From positions 62,001 through 126,000 of the forward strand of contig JACPYS010000021.1 in assembly GCA_016195915.1 (NCBI GenBank): 64,000 nt of DNA. The letters are read 5' to 3'. This DNA is from Betaproteobacteria bacterium. GTDB taxonomy: Bacteria > Pseudomonadota > Gammaproteobacteria > Burkholderiales > SG8-39. Positions 52,679 to 60,714 of the stretch are shown here, one piece after another (positions within the stretch are counted from its first letter, which is position 1; the number at the start of each line of letters is the position of its first letter). A model generated the notes under the pieces. That model worked only from the letters and a program-made list of their open reading frames with translations, was not told the DNA's origin and did no database searches. Both the position numbers and the translations under genes were made by a program.

Positions 52679-53461
52679 TCAATTGCCGTTGAACCTCGGC
52701 GTGCGTTTTTCCATGAACGCGCTGCGGCCTTCCTTGTGATCGGCACTGGTGAAACATGCCGCGACCATCTTCGCTGCGCTCGCCAGGTCGCGATCCGCCG
52801 GATCCTTGAGCCACTGCTGGATCGAAAACTTCGCGGCCGCGAGCGTAAGAGGCGCGTTCTCGGAGACCATCCTGCAGTAAGCCGTTGCTTCCCGCTCGAA
52901 TTCGGCCACCGGGAATACCTGGCTCAGGAACCCCATCTGCAACGCCTGTGCTGCGTTGAACTTGCGCGCGGAGAAGAAGATGTCGCCGGTATTGGCTGGG
53001 CCGATGACGTTCATGAAACGGCGGATGCCGGTGGCACCGTAGCCAAGCCCGAGGCGCGCCGCCGGCATGCGGAAGACTGCATCGTCTGCCGCAATGCGCA
53101 CGTCACAGGCCGCCGCGAGCCCCAACCCGCCGCCGATGCAGATGCCGCGGATTCTTGCAATCACCGACTTGGAGCACTGCATCGGCGCGAGGTAGGCGCG
53201 CTCGACCGCCTGGTTGTATTCCGCCTGTGCGTCGGCGGTACCGCGCAGCTTCTCGAACTGTGATATATCGGCGCCGGAAATGAACGATTTGTCGCCGTCG
53301 CCGGTGATGACGATGACACGCACTTCGGCATCCCCGTCGAGCGCGGCGAGCGCGGCGGGCAGCGCGCTCCACATGTCGTAGGTCACCGCGTTCAACTTCT
53401 GCGGATTGGAGAAAAGGATCGTACCAACCGCGCCTTCGCGGCGGGTGATGAGTTCGGCCAT
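52679..53461 (-). CDS. Enoyl-CoA hydratase/isomerase-family protein lacking the usual catalytic glutamates
   Basis: 260-residue crotonase-fold protein. Oxyanion-hole parts are FISGADISQFEKL and GICIGGGLGLAAACD. In enoyl-CoA hydratase the catalytic glutamates lie in GGGCELA and in FxxPExxLG. Here the first reads GGGLGLA and the second FRMPAARLGL, so both positions hold non-acidic residues. CoA binding is probably intact, but classical hydration is unlikely; isomerase, thioesterase, decarboxylase or other crotonase chemistry is possible. ATG 53461 is the start; upstream frame is shadow of the CoA transferase. It follows the CoA transferase across a repeat copy. Confidence 0.85.
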   Translation of the reverse strand: MAELITRREGAVGTILFSNPQKLNAVTYDMWSALPAALAALDGDAEVRVIVITGDGDKSFISGADISQFEKLRGTADAQAEYNQAVERAYLAPMQCSKSVIARIRGICIGGGLGLAAACDVRIAADDAVFRMPAARLGLGYGATGIRRFMNVIGPANTGDIFFSARKFNAAQALQMGFLSQVFPVAEFEREATAYCRMVSENAPLTLAAAKFSIQQWLKDPADRDLASAAKMVAACFTSADHKEGRSAFMEKRTPRFNGN

Positions 53462-53476
53462 GGAGATTCCTCGGAA

Positions 53477-53506
53477 GGGGTGCGGGGGAACCTGGGTTCT
53501 CCTGCG
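53477..53506. repeat. 30-bp palindromic repeat, copy 3
   Basis: Same as copies 1 and 2 at 28 of 30 positions, with one arm base changed (GGTTCTCC). It sits in the 47-bp gap between the CoA transferase stop and the crotonase start on the minus strand. Confidence 0.65.
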
Positions 53507-53508
53507 CT

Positions 53509-54690
53509 CTAGATGATTTTTTCGCTTCTCAAGCGCTCGATCGCGGTGCTGTCGTAGCCCAGTTCGCCGAGCACTTCCTCGGAGTGTTCGCCCCGCTCGG
53601 GCGTTGCTGCGGCGAGGCTCGCCGGGGTGCGCGAGAGCGTGACCGGCTGATTGATCAGTTTCAGCTTGCCGAGTTTCGGATGGCTCACCTCGGCGGCAGC
53701 CTTCAGGTGCCGCACCTGCGGATCGGCAAACACCTTGTCCATCGCATTGATCGCACCGCAGGGCACGCCGGCCTTGTTGAGGATCTCCACCCACTCTGCC
53801 GTGGGTTTCGCCGCCAGGGCCTTGTTCATTTCCGCGTTCAGGGCGGCGCGGTACTTCGAGCGTCCGTTCGCGTCGCGGTAGTCCGGGTGGTCGAACAGGT
53901 CGTTGCGTTCGATCGCTTCGCACAGCCGCTTCCAGATCACCTTTCCCGCCGCGGCGACGTTCATGTAGCCGTCTGCGGTCGTGTAGGCCGAGGTCGGCAT
54001 GCTGGTCGGGTGGTCGTTGCCCACCTGTTCCGGCACTTCGCCCGCGACGGTGTAGCGCGCCGCCTGGAAATCGAGCAGCGTGATGCCCGCCTGCAGCAGG
54101 TTCGACTGCACCCACTGGCCTTCGCCCGAATGCTCGCGCTCGAGCAATGCCGTCATGATGCCTAGCGCGGCGAGCAGGCCGGCGGAGACGTCCGCGACCG
54201 CGGCGCCGACACGCATCGGGCCCTTTCCGGGGACGCCTGTCACTGACATGATGCCCGACAGTCCTTGCGCGATCTGATCGAACCCCGGGAGCTCGCGGTA
54301 GGGGCCGTCCTGCCCGAAGCCGGAGATGCTCGCGAGGATGACGCGCGGGTTGACCTTTCTGAGCGACTCGTAATCGATGCCGAGGCGGAATTTCACGTCC
54401 GGACGGTAATTCTCGACTACCACGTCAGCCGTCTTCACCAGGCGCATGAACACCTCCTTGCCCTTTTCGGCCTTGAGGTTGAGCGTCATCGAACGCTTGT
54501 TGCGGTGCAGATTCTGGAAATCGGGGCCGTCGCGCGCGCCGCCCATGTCCTCGAGTTCGGTGTTCTCGATCTTGATCACGTCGGCGCCGAAATCGGCGAA
54601 TTGGCGTACACAGGTCGGACCGGCGCGCACGCGCGTCAGGTCGAGGATGCGCAGGCGCGCGAGGGCAGGGGAAGCAGTTATGCGTGGCAT
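53509..54690 (-). CDS. CaiB/BaiF-family CoA transferase (2)
   Basis: 393-residue class III CoA transferase. N-terminus: LARLRILDLTRVRAGPTCVRQFADFGADVIKIEN. The catalytic Asp is in VGAAVADVSAGLLAALGIMTAL, and EILNKAGVPCGAINAMDKVF is in the second domain. The length is normal. It is upstream of the crotonase-like gene in the same direction and divergent from the FtsX permease. It transfers CoA to an unknown acid. Confidence 0.92.
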   Translation of the reverse strand: MPRITASPALARLRILDLTRVRAGPTCVRQFADFGADVIKIENTELEDMGGARDGPDFQNLHRNKRSMTLNLKAEKGKEVFMRLVKTADVVVENYRPDVKFRLGIDYESLRKVNPRVILASISGFGQDGPYRELPGFDQIAQGLSGIMSVTGVPGKGPMRVGAAVADVSAGLLAALGIMTALLEREHSGEGQWVQSNLLQAGITLLDFQAARYTVAGEVPEQVGNDHPTSMPTSAYTTADGYMNVAAAGKVIWKRLCEAIERNDLFDHPDYRDANGRSKYRAALNAEMNKALAAKPTAEWVEILNKAGVPCGAINAMDKVFADPQVRHLKAAAEVSHPKLGKLKLINQPVTLSRTPASLAAATPERGEHSEEVLGELGYDSTAIERLRSEKII

Positions 54691-54756
54691 TCTGGAATCA
54701 TGTCCAACCCGGTATCCTGTGTCAACGCGGTTCCACGCTGCGATAGGCTCGAATCC

Positions 54757-57267
54757 ATGCTGCGGCTGTTTGCCCTGCTCAATGCACGGTTCTCACACCG
54801 GCGAGGCCGCGTCTTGCTCTCGCTCGCGGGAATCGCTCTCGGCGTCGCGCTCGGCTTCACGGTGCACCTGATCAATCACGCCGCGCTCGAAGAATTCGGA
54901 GCGGCGGTGCGCGCCCTCGCGGGCGAAGCGGACCTGGAGGTGCGCGGCGGGCGCAGCGGCTTCGACGAGGGGCTCTACGCGACGTTGGCGAGACTTCCGG
55001 GCGTGGCCGTCGCCAGCCCGGTGCTCGAGATCGATGCCGGGCTCGCGGGCAGCGAAAGCACGCTCAAGCTGATCGCGCTCGACCCATTGCGGGCGGCTCA
55101 GGTCCAGCCGGCGCTGTTCGGCGAAGATCCCCGACGCATCTTCGCGCTGCTGCGCCCCGATGCGGTGATGCTCTCCGCCGGTGCGGCGCGAGCACTCGGC
55201 CTCGATAAAGGGTCGAAACTGAGACTGGTGGCCGGTATGAAAGCGGTCGAATTCGACGTCGCGGGCGTGTTGCCCGAAGGTAGCCTGCGCGGCAGAGCGG
55301 TGCTCGCCGATCTCGCCACCGCGCAATGGCGTCTGAACCGCCTTGGAAACCTCAACCGCATCGATTTGCGCCTGCAATCCGGCGCGGATAGGGAGGCGAT
55401 GCCCGGACGCGTCGCCGCGCTGCTTCCCGCCGGAGTGCACGTGGCGAGCGTCGAAACGATCGAGGAACAGGGCGCAAAACTGTCTCGTTCCTATCGGGTG
55501 AACCTCAATGTGCTCGCCCTGGTTGCACTGTTCACGGGTGGATTTCTCGTGTTCTCGGCGCAGGCGCTGGAGGTGGCGCGCCGCCGCGGCGAACACGGTC
55601 TCCTGCGCGTGCTCGGTTTGCGGCGCGGGCAGCTTGCCGGGCTGGTCCTGACGGAGGCCGCAGCCCTCGGCGTGATCGGGAGCGCGCTTGGGCTGTGCCT
55701 CGGGTATCTGCTCGCACGCGTGGCGGTGCATGCCGCGGGTGCAGATCTGGGGGCGGGAATGTTCCGCGGGCTCGCGCCGGAAATCGTGGTCCCGTCTCGG
55801 GCGGCGATTGCTTTTTTCGCCACCGGCATCGCGGTGTCGCTTGCCGGCGCGCTGTTGCCGGCGCTCGATGCGGCACGGGCAGAGCCGGCGCGCGCGCTCA
55901 AGGCGGGTGACGAACAGCGCATGTTCGAAAGGCTGATGCCGATCTGGCCGGGCTGCGGACTGCTTGTCCTCGGCGCGGCGATGACGCGGCCGGGACCGGT
56001 GGATGGCATCCCGGTGTTCGGCTACATCTCAATTGCCGCCATCCTGGTCGGCAGCATTCTCCTGTTGCCGCGCGTTTCGACGTGGGCTTTCGCGCGCCTT
56101 GGCGTGTCGCAGGCGATGCCCGCCTTTGTTCCGATCACGCTTGCGTTGAGCCAGTTGCGCGGATCGCCGGGGCAGGCGGTGGTGAGCCTTGCGGCGATCG
56201 TTGCGAGTTTTTCTCTCATGGTCGCGATGGCAATCATGGTCGCGTCGTTTCGCGAGTCCGTAGACGACTGGCTTCGCGTCGTGCTTCCCGCCGATTTCTA
56301 TCTGCGCACCAGCCATCAGGGCGACACGGCGTTTCTCGATTCCGATTTTGAAGCGCGCGTGAAGGCGCTGACCTTGCTGAGCCGCGCGGAATTTGCACGC
56401 GCGGGACGAGTGACGCTCGACCCGGCGCGACCGGCGATCGCGCTGCTCGCGCGCGATACCGAGGTCGGCGCGGAAAAATGGGTTCCGCTCGTGGGGCCAC
56501 GGCATCCACGCCGCCCCGGCGATCCTCCGGATGCCTGGGTCAGCGAGGCGGTCGCAGAGATCTACGGTGTCGTCCCGGGAAGCCGCATCGAGCTCCCGCT
56601 GGAAGGGAAAAACTTTTCCTTCCTGGTGGCGGGCATCTGGCGCGATTACGCACGCCAGCACGGCGCGATCGTGATCGACCGCAAGGTCTACGTCGCGCTG
56701 ACCGGTGACCGGCGGTCGAACGACGCCGCGCTGTGGCTCGCGCCCGGAGCGGCTCCCGCCGATGTCGCAAGCGCATTGCGCGCACTGCCTGGCGGCGCGA
56801 ACCTCGAGATGGCCGAACCCGGGGAAATCCGCCGAATTTCGCTCGCCGTGTTCGACCGCAGTTTCGCCGTGACCTACCTGCTCGAGGCGGTGGCGGTCGT
56901 GGTGGGTCTGTTCGGACTTTCGTCCAGCCTCGGCGCCATCGTGCTCGCGCGACGGAGGGAATTCGGCATGCTGCGCCACATCGGCATGACGCGCGCGCGC
57001 ATCGGCGCGATGCTGGCCGCAGAGGGAGGGCTGCTTGCAGCGTTCGGCGCGGTGGCCGGGCTCGCGGTGGGGTGGGTGATCAGCCTGATTCTCATCCACG
57101 TGGTCAACCGACAGTCGTTCAACTGGGGGATGGAGCTGCATCCGCCTTATGCGTTGCTCGCCTCACTTACTGCCGTGCTGGTAGTGCTGGCGGTGATCAC
57201 TGCGGTTCTTTCCGGGCGTGAAGCGATGGGCATGGGTCCGGTGCGCGCGGTAAGGGAAGATTGGTAA
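54757..57267 (+). CDS. FtsX-like ABC transporter permease (MacB/LolC-type, fused two-domain)
   Basis: 836-residue membrane protein with two FtsX modules. The first transmembrane segment follows HRRGRVLLSLAGIALGVALGF, then a large periplasmic domain, three helices around residues 250-370, a second set around 410-500, another periplasmic domain, and final FtsX helices ending RAVREDW. The mechanotransmission-type segment FGMLRHIGMTRARIGAML is conserved. Such proteins work with an ATPase to move lipids or lipoproteins; no ATPase gene is next to it. ATG 54757 was chosen; ATG 54697 would add 20 residues. In related genomes its neighbour is an AttH-like lipocalin, here found at 60715. Confidence 0.85.
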   Translation: MLRLFALLNARFSHRRGRVLLSLAGIALGVALGFTVHLINHAALEEFGAAVRALAGEADLEVRGGRSGFDEGLYATLARLPGVAVASPVLEIDAGLAGSESTLKLIALDPLRAAQVQPALFGEDPRRIFALLRPDAVMLSAGAARALGLDKGSKLRLVAGMKAVEFDVAGVLPEGSLRGRAVLADLATAQWRLNRLGNLNRIDLRLQSGADREAMPGRVAALLPAGVHVASVETIEEQGAKLSRSYRVNLNVLALVALFTGGFLVFSAQALEVARRRGEHGLLRVLGLRRGQLAGLVLTEAAALGVIGSALGLCLGYLLARVAVHAAGADLGAGMFRGLAPEIVVPSRAAIAFFATGIAVSLAGALLPALDAARAEPARALKAGDEQRMFERLMPIWPGCGLLVLGAAMTRPGPVDGIPVFGYISIAAILVGSILLLPRVSTWAFARLGVSQAMPAFVPITLALSQLRGSPGQAVVSLAAIVASFSLMVAMAIMVASFRESVDDWLRVVLPADFYLRTSHQGDTAFLDSDFEARVKALTLLSRAEFARAGRVTLDPARPAIALLARDTEVGAEKWVPLVGPRHPRRPGDPPDAWVSEAVAEIYGVVPGSRIELPLEGKNFSFLVAGIWRDYARQHGAIVIDRKVYVALTGDRRSNDAALWLAPGAAPADVASALRALPGGANLEMAEPGEIRRISLAVFDRSFAVTYLLEAVAVVVGLFGLSSSLGAIVLARRREFGMLRHIGMTRARIGAMLAAEGGLLAAFGAVAGLAVGWVISLILIHVVNRQSFNWGMELHPPYALLASLTAVLVVLAVITAVLSGREAMGMGPVRAVREDW

Positions 57268-57274
57268 TGCTAAA

Positions 57275-57292
57275 ATGGCCATATAGATGGCC
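57275..57292. promoter_or_regulatory. Direct repeat ATGGCC upstream of the Phd antitoxin
   Basis: ATGGCC at 57275-57280 and 57287-57292, 12 bp apart (about one helical turn), 17 bp before the antitoxin start. TATAGA between them could be a -10 box. A likely autoregulatory site, by analogy with Phd/YefM operons. Confidence 0.4.
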
Positions 57293-57308
57293 GTATTGGA
57301 GATTTCTC

Positions 57309-57545
57309 ATGGAAAAGCGGATTTCGATCGCCCAAGCCAAGGACCACTTCTCTGAGCTTGTGCAGACCGCGGAGCGAGGCGGAGTGGTTACCGTCACGCG
57401 CCGAGGCCAGGCGGTTGCACGGCTGGTATCCGAGGAGGAGTACCAGCGCCTCACCCGGCGCAAGGGCGGGATCGACTGGGGAGACAAGCTCGTCGATCTG
57501 AGCGGCTTTCGCTTCGATCGCGAGGATGCGAATACCCGGCGTTGA
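57309..57545 (+). CDS. Phd/YefM-type antitoxin
   Basis: 78-residue antitoxin of the Phd/YefM family. The N-terminal fold is ISIAQAKDHFSELVQTAERGGVVTVTRRGQAVARLVS, the classic pattern of a DNA-binding dimerisation domain. The charged C-terminus (GFRFDREDANTRR) should wrap the toxin. ATG 57309 is preferred to an upstream in-frame start at 57261, whose extra 16 residues lie over the operator. Stop and toxin ATG are adjacent. Confidence 0.9.
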   Translation: MEKRISIAQAKDHFSELVQTAERGGVVTVTRRGQAVARLVSEEEYQRLTRRKGGIDWGDKLVDLSGFRFDREDANTRR

Positions 57546-58025
57546 ATGGATATGACGGCGTACTTCCTCGACACGAACGTCCTCGTTTACGCATTCGCGG
57601 AAGACGATCCTCGCAGACGCGGGATCGCGCGATCGCTTGCGGAATCCGGTGACGCGTTGATAAGTACACAAGTATTGTCCGAGCTTGCGAACGTCCTGAC
57701 GCGCCGGATGGGATTTTCGCCGTCGGAAACACGCAAACGCGTTGCAGGCATTGCGGCAAGCTGCGAAGTCATGATGGTGACGCCCTCGGTCGTGGGCGAC
57801 GCCTTGCGTATCATGGAGCGGTATCAATATTCGTTCCACGACAGCCAGATCCTGGCCGCTGCGCTCGGTGCCGGTGCGAAGGTTCTGTATTCGGAGGACC
57901 TGCAGCGCGAACAGGTCATCGACGGTACGTTGACGATCCGTTCTCCGTTTCGGATGACGGTGCAGCAGAGAGGTGCTCGCTACGCAGTCAAGAGGCGTGG
58001 TCGCAGGCAAGGCGCGGCACGATAG
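57546..58025 (+). CDS. PIN-domain toxin (VapC-type)
   Basis: 159-residue PIN-domain RNase toxin partnered with the Phd-like antitoxin. Acidic catalytic residues: FLDTNVLVYAF (first Asp), STQVLSELANVLTRR (Glu), SFHDSQILAAALGAGA (Asp) and LYSEDLQREQ (Asp). It should cut RNA when freed from the antitoxin. The C-terminal MTVQQRGARYAVKRRGRR tail, basic and beyond the usual PIN end, is unusual and may be read-through of foreign DNA or a real basic tail. Confidence 0.87.
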   Translation: MDMTAYFLDTNVLVYAFAEDDPRRRGIARSLAESGDALISTQVLSELANVLTRRMGFSPSETRKRVAGIAASCEVMMVTPSVVGDALRIMERYQYSFHDSQILAAALGAGAKVLYSEDLQREQVIDGTLTIRSPFRMTVQQRGARYAVKRRGRRQGAAR

Positions 58026-58243
58026 GTTCCGCGGCGTGCGCATCCTGCGCCGCGCGCCGATCGCGACTCGTTTGCGCGAACTTTGGCAGGTGTCGTGTCG
58101 GAAGGATGGAATCTCGCGCGGCCTCGGGCTCACTGCGGTTGTCGAAGGGCGGCAGCCGCGCCTCTTCCGGTCATTCAGACGCGAATGTCCGCAATCGGCG
58201 GCGGGGATGCGTTACCTTGCGGGTCTCAGCGGAGGAATATCGT

Positions 58244-59512
58244 ATGGCCCTGTCGCCACTGGAAGCAGGACTGCTTTCAGGAATCCGTGTGCTCGAGGCG
58301 GCCTCGATGATCATGGTGCCGTCGGTGGGCGCGGCGCTCGCCGACTACGGCGCCCAGGTGATCAAGCTCGAGCCGATCGAGGGCGACCTGAACCGGCGCG
58401 GTCACCATATTCCGGGCATGCCGGTGCACGACTACGAGTACTGCTTCCTGCCGGACAACCGCGGCAAGCGCAGCCTGTCGATCGACCTGAAGGCACCCGA
58501 GGCAAGCGGTATCCTGCGCCGCCTTGTCGAGGACGCCGATATTTTCCTCACCAACCACCGCCCGAAGTCGCTCGAGGGCCTCGGTCTGGGTTGGCAAGAG
58601 TTGCGGGCGATCAATCCGCGCCTGGTCTACGCGCACGGCACCGGTTTCGGCGATGCGGGCGATGAGATCGACAAGCCGGGCTTCGACTCGGTCTGCTACT
58701 GGTCGCGCTCGGGTATGGAGGCAAGCCTGTTTCCGACCGACGGCTGGCTGGGTTCGCTGGGCTACGGCGCGGGGGACCATCCGACCGGCATGGCGCTGCT
58801 GTCCGCAGTGCTGCTCGCGCTGTTCGCGCGCGAGCGCAGTGGCCGGGGCACGCGCGTCTCGGTTTCGCTGCTCGCGAGCGGCGCCTGGTCGAACTCGGTG
58901 ATGATCCAGGCGAAGCTGCTTGGCGCGCAGTTCCTCGAGCGCCGGCCGCGCGAGAACGCGCGCAGCTTTACCGGCGTCTACTACCGCGCAGGCGACCGGC
59001 GTCTGTTCAAGATGGCCGTCGTGGATACGCGGCGCGACTGGCCGAAGGTCTGCCGCGCCATCGGTCAGCCCGGGCTCGCCAGCGACCCGCGCTACGCGAC
59101 GCTCGAAGAGCGCCTTAAGGAGGGGCGCATGCGCGAACTCATCGAGCTTTGTGATCGGATTTTCGCCAGCCAACCGATGCAATACTGGCAGCGCAAGCTC
59201 GAGGAGGCCGACGTGCCTTACTCGGTGGTCGCAACTGTCGACGACGTGATCGCGGACAAGCAGATGGCGGCCAACGGAGTGTTCGTAGAGATCGACGATC
59301 CCGTGCTCGGCCGCGTGCCCACCGTAGACACGCCGCTGCAGATCGACGGGCATCCCAAGGTAACGCGAACTCCAGCGCCGCGGCTGGGGGAGCACACGCG
59401 CGAGATCCTCACCGAAATAGGCCTGCGCGCGCAGGAGATCAATTCGCTCGCGGAGCGCCGCATCGTCGCCGAACGATCTGCGCCCTCCGCGCCAATTCCG
59501 GGGCCGCAATGA
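58244..59512 (+). CDS. CaiB/BaiF-family CoA transferase (3)
   Basis: 422-residue class III CoA transferase. N-terminus: LSGIRVLEAASMIMVPSVGAALADYGAQVIKLEP. The catalytic Asp is in GYGAGDHPTGMALLSAVLLAL, and ADVPYSVVATVDDVIADKQM lies in the second domain. ATG 58244 follows a GGAGGAAT site; open frame to 58106 is unlikely to be coding. It sits alone between toxin-antitoxin and DUF1993 genes, so it may have arrived with the accessory DNA. The C-terminal about 25 residues extend past the family end. Confidence 0.88.
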   Translation: MALSPLEAGLLSGIRVLEAASMIMVPSVGAALADYGAQVIKLEPIEGDLNRRGHHIPGMPVHDYEYCFLPDNRGKRSLSIDLKAPEASGILRRLVEDADIFLTNHRPKSLEGLGLGWQELRAINPRLVYAHGTGFGDAGDEIDKPGFDSVCYWSRSGMEASLFPTDGWLGSLGYGAGDHPTGMALLSAVLLALFARERSGRGTRVSVSLLASGAWSNSVMIQAKLLGAQFLERRPRENARSFTGVYYRAGDRRLFKMAVVDTRRDWPKVCRAIGQPGLASDPRYATLEERLKEGRMRELIELCDRIFASQPMQYWQRKLEEADVPYSVVATVDDVIADKQMAANGVFVEIDDPVLGRVPTVDTPLQIDGHPKVTRTPAPRLGEHTREILTEIGLRAQEINSLAERRIVAERSAPSAPIPGPQ

Positions 59513-59537
59513 ACCGGGCGCGGACAATGACCGGAGG

Positions 59538-60059
59538 TCAAGCCTTCTTGCGTAACGTCCCCAAGTAGTCGCGCTTGCCCACTGGGACACCCTTGGACCG
59601 CAAGATGTCGTAAGCGGTCGTGGTATGGAAATAAAAATTTGGCAGGGAAAAGGACAGCAAGAACCCTTCCGCCGTGAACGGCAATTTGGTATTGCGGATC
59701 TCGAATGTTACGTCGGTGCCTTCGAGCGCGTTGATGGTTTCCGGCGTTATCTTTTCCAGGCTCTCACGTGCGCCGGCCATCAGCGCCTGCAGGCCAGCGT
59801 AGTCATGGTTCGGAAGATTGCTTGGTGGCCGAAAAATGCCGTTCTTGACTCCCTCAATCGCACCAACAGAGTGGTGCGCGACCGATTGGATCTGGAAACG
59901 GAAAGGCAGCATGTCGGGGTAGAGTCGCGTCTCCACGATCTGCTCCGGGTCAATATTGTTCTCCCGGAAATGCACGAGGCCCCGGTCCAGATAGCCACTG
60001 ACCGCACCAAGCGATTGCACGTAATTTGCGACACTGATGTCATAGAGGGAAATTGTCAT
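59538..60059 (-). CDS. DUF1993-family protein
   Basis: 173-residue protein with the DUF1993 pattern (DinB-like four-helix fold): ISVANYVQSLGAVSGYLDRG at the start, LYPDMLPFRFQIQSVAHHSVGAIEG, and the C-terminal LPNFYFHTTTAYDILRSKGVPVGKRDYLG. The His of the FHTTTAY segment and the internal HH are candidate metal ligands, as in DinB-type proteins. Function unestablished. It is less GC-rich than most genes here, and is convergent with the CoA transferase. Confidence 0.85.
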   Translation of the reverse strand: MTISLYDISVANYVQSLGAVSGYLDRGLVHFRENNIDPEQIVETRLYPDMLPFRFQIQSVAHHSVGAIEGVKNGIFRPPSNLPNHDYAGLQALMAGARESLEKITPETINALEGTDVTFEIRNTKLPFTAEGFLLSFSLPNFYFHTTTAYDILRSKGVPVGKRDYLGTLRKKA

Positions 60060-60245
60060 GGCCGCCTTGATCTCCTGTTTCTTCCAATTCGCACATTATG
60101 CTCGTCGAGCAAACTGGTTGCAGTGCCATTTGCTTACGTCGAGTTCATCCACCATGCTCGCCTGATCGACCAGAGGATCCACCCTCCAATTTCGTCGCTC
60201 GGTCAGTCAGTCACTGTTTGCGGCCGGTTATGTATCAACAGATGA

Positions 60246-60251
60246 TATAAT
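60246..60251 (+). promoter_or_regulatory. Strong -10 box (TATAAT) ahead of the HTH gene
   Basis: A perfect TATAAT, with no clear -35 at 17-18 bp upstream. Transcription from it would begin near 60258, inside the short frame at 60257. The GAGGAGGT at 60298-60305 then serves the HTH gene start at 60316. Confidence 0.5.
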
Positions 60252-60256
60252 ACGCG

Positions 60257-60319
60257 ATGCGTGAAGATCCTGGAATCGAATCGCTTATCGACCTCCACGA
60301 GGAGGTAAAGCAGAAATGA
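60257..60319 (+). other. 20-codon leader frame, possible remnant of a toxin gene
   Basis: ATG 60257 opens MREDPGIESLIDLHEEVKQK, then TGA overlapping the ATG of the HTH gene (ATGA). TumE-like toxin genes often precede this type of HTH gene and can begin with a similar acidic stretch, so this may be the 5' end of a deleted toxin. A purely non-coding leader is as likely. Confidence 0.3.
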
Positions 60320-60663
60320 GAGCCACCGTGATTGGCATCATGCCGCAGCACAAGATTCGGGAGCGAATCTTGTCGATCGCTCGCGGAGAGTACAAGCCTA
60401 GGCCAAATGAACCGAAAATCTGGTTTACGTCGATGCGTTCGCTTGCCGAAGTCCTGAGCGACGAAAATCGTGCCTTGCTGAAGATCATCAAGGATACCAA
60501 TCCTCAGTCTATCTCTTCATTGGCTGCGGCTACCGGCCGCAAGCCGGGCAACCTGTCTCGGACGCTTAATACCATGTCGAATTATGGCATCGTCGAGATG
60601 AAACGGGAGCGGAATCAGGTGCGCCCGATAGCGAAGGCCACCGAGTTTCGAATCGTCGCGTAG
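60316..60663 (+). CDS. HVO_A0114-like winged-helix DNA-binding protein
   Basis: 115-residue regulator. The C-terminal winged helix has NPQSISSLAAATGRKPGNLSRTLNTM, with the helix-turn-helix, then a wing with NYGIVEMKRERNQVRPIAKA, matching the HVO_A0114-type/MarR-like DNA-binding proteins that serve as antitoxin-like partners. No intact toxin adjoins it. A strong GAGGAGGT site precedes ATG 60316, and a TATAAT lies 65 bp upstream. It probably regulates its own transcript. Confidence 0.75.
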   Translation: MRATVIGIMPQHKIRERILSIARGEYKPRPNEPKIWFTSMRSLAEVLSDENRALLKIIKDTNPQSISSLAAATGRKPGNLSRTLNTMSNYGIVEMKRERNQVRPIAKATEFRIVA

Positions 60664-60714
60664 TGTGCGACGGTGGCGTCTCCACCCGGCCGTGATGGCT
60701 GACAATCAAAAGGC

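Noticed and set aside
57268-60714. Insertion-element ends or target-site duplications flanking the accessory genes between FtsX and lipocalin genes
   Set aside because: I looked for matching direct or inverted repeats at the edges and saw none that were convincing, so no mobile element is called.
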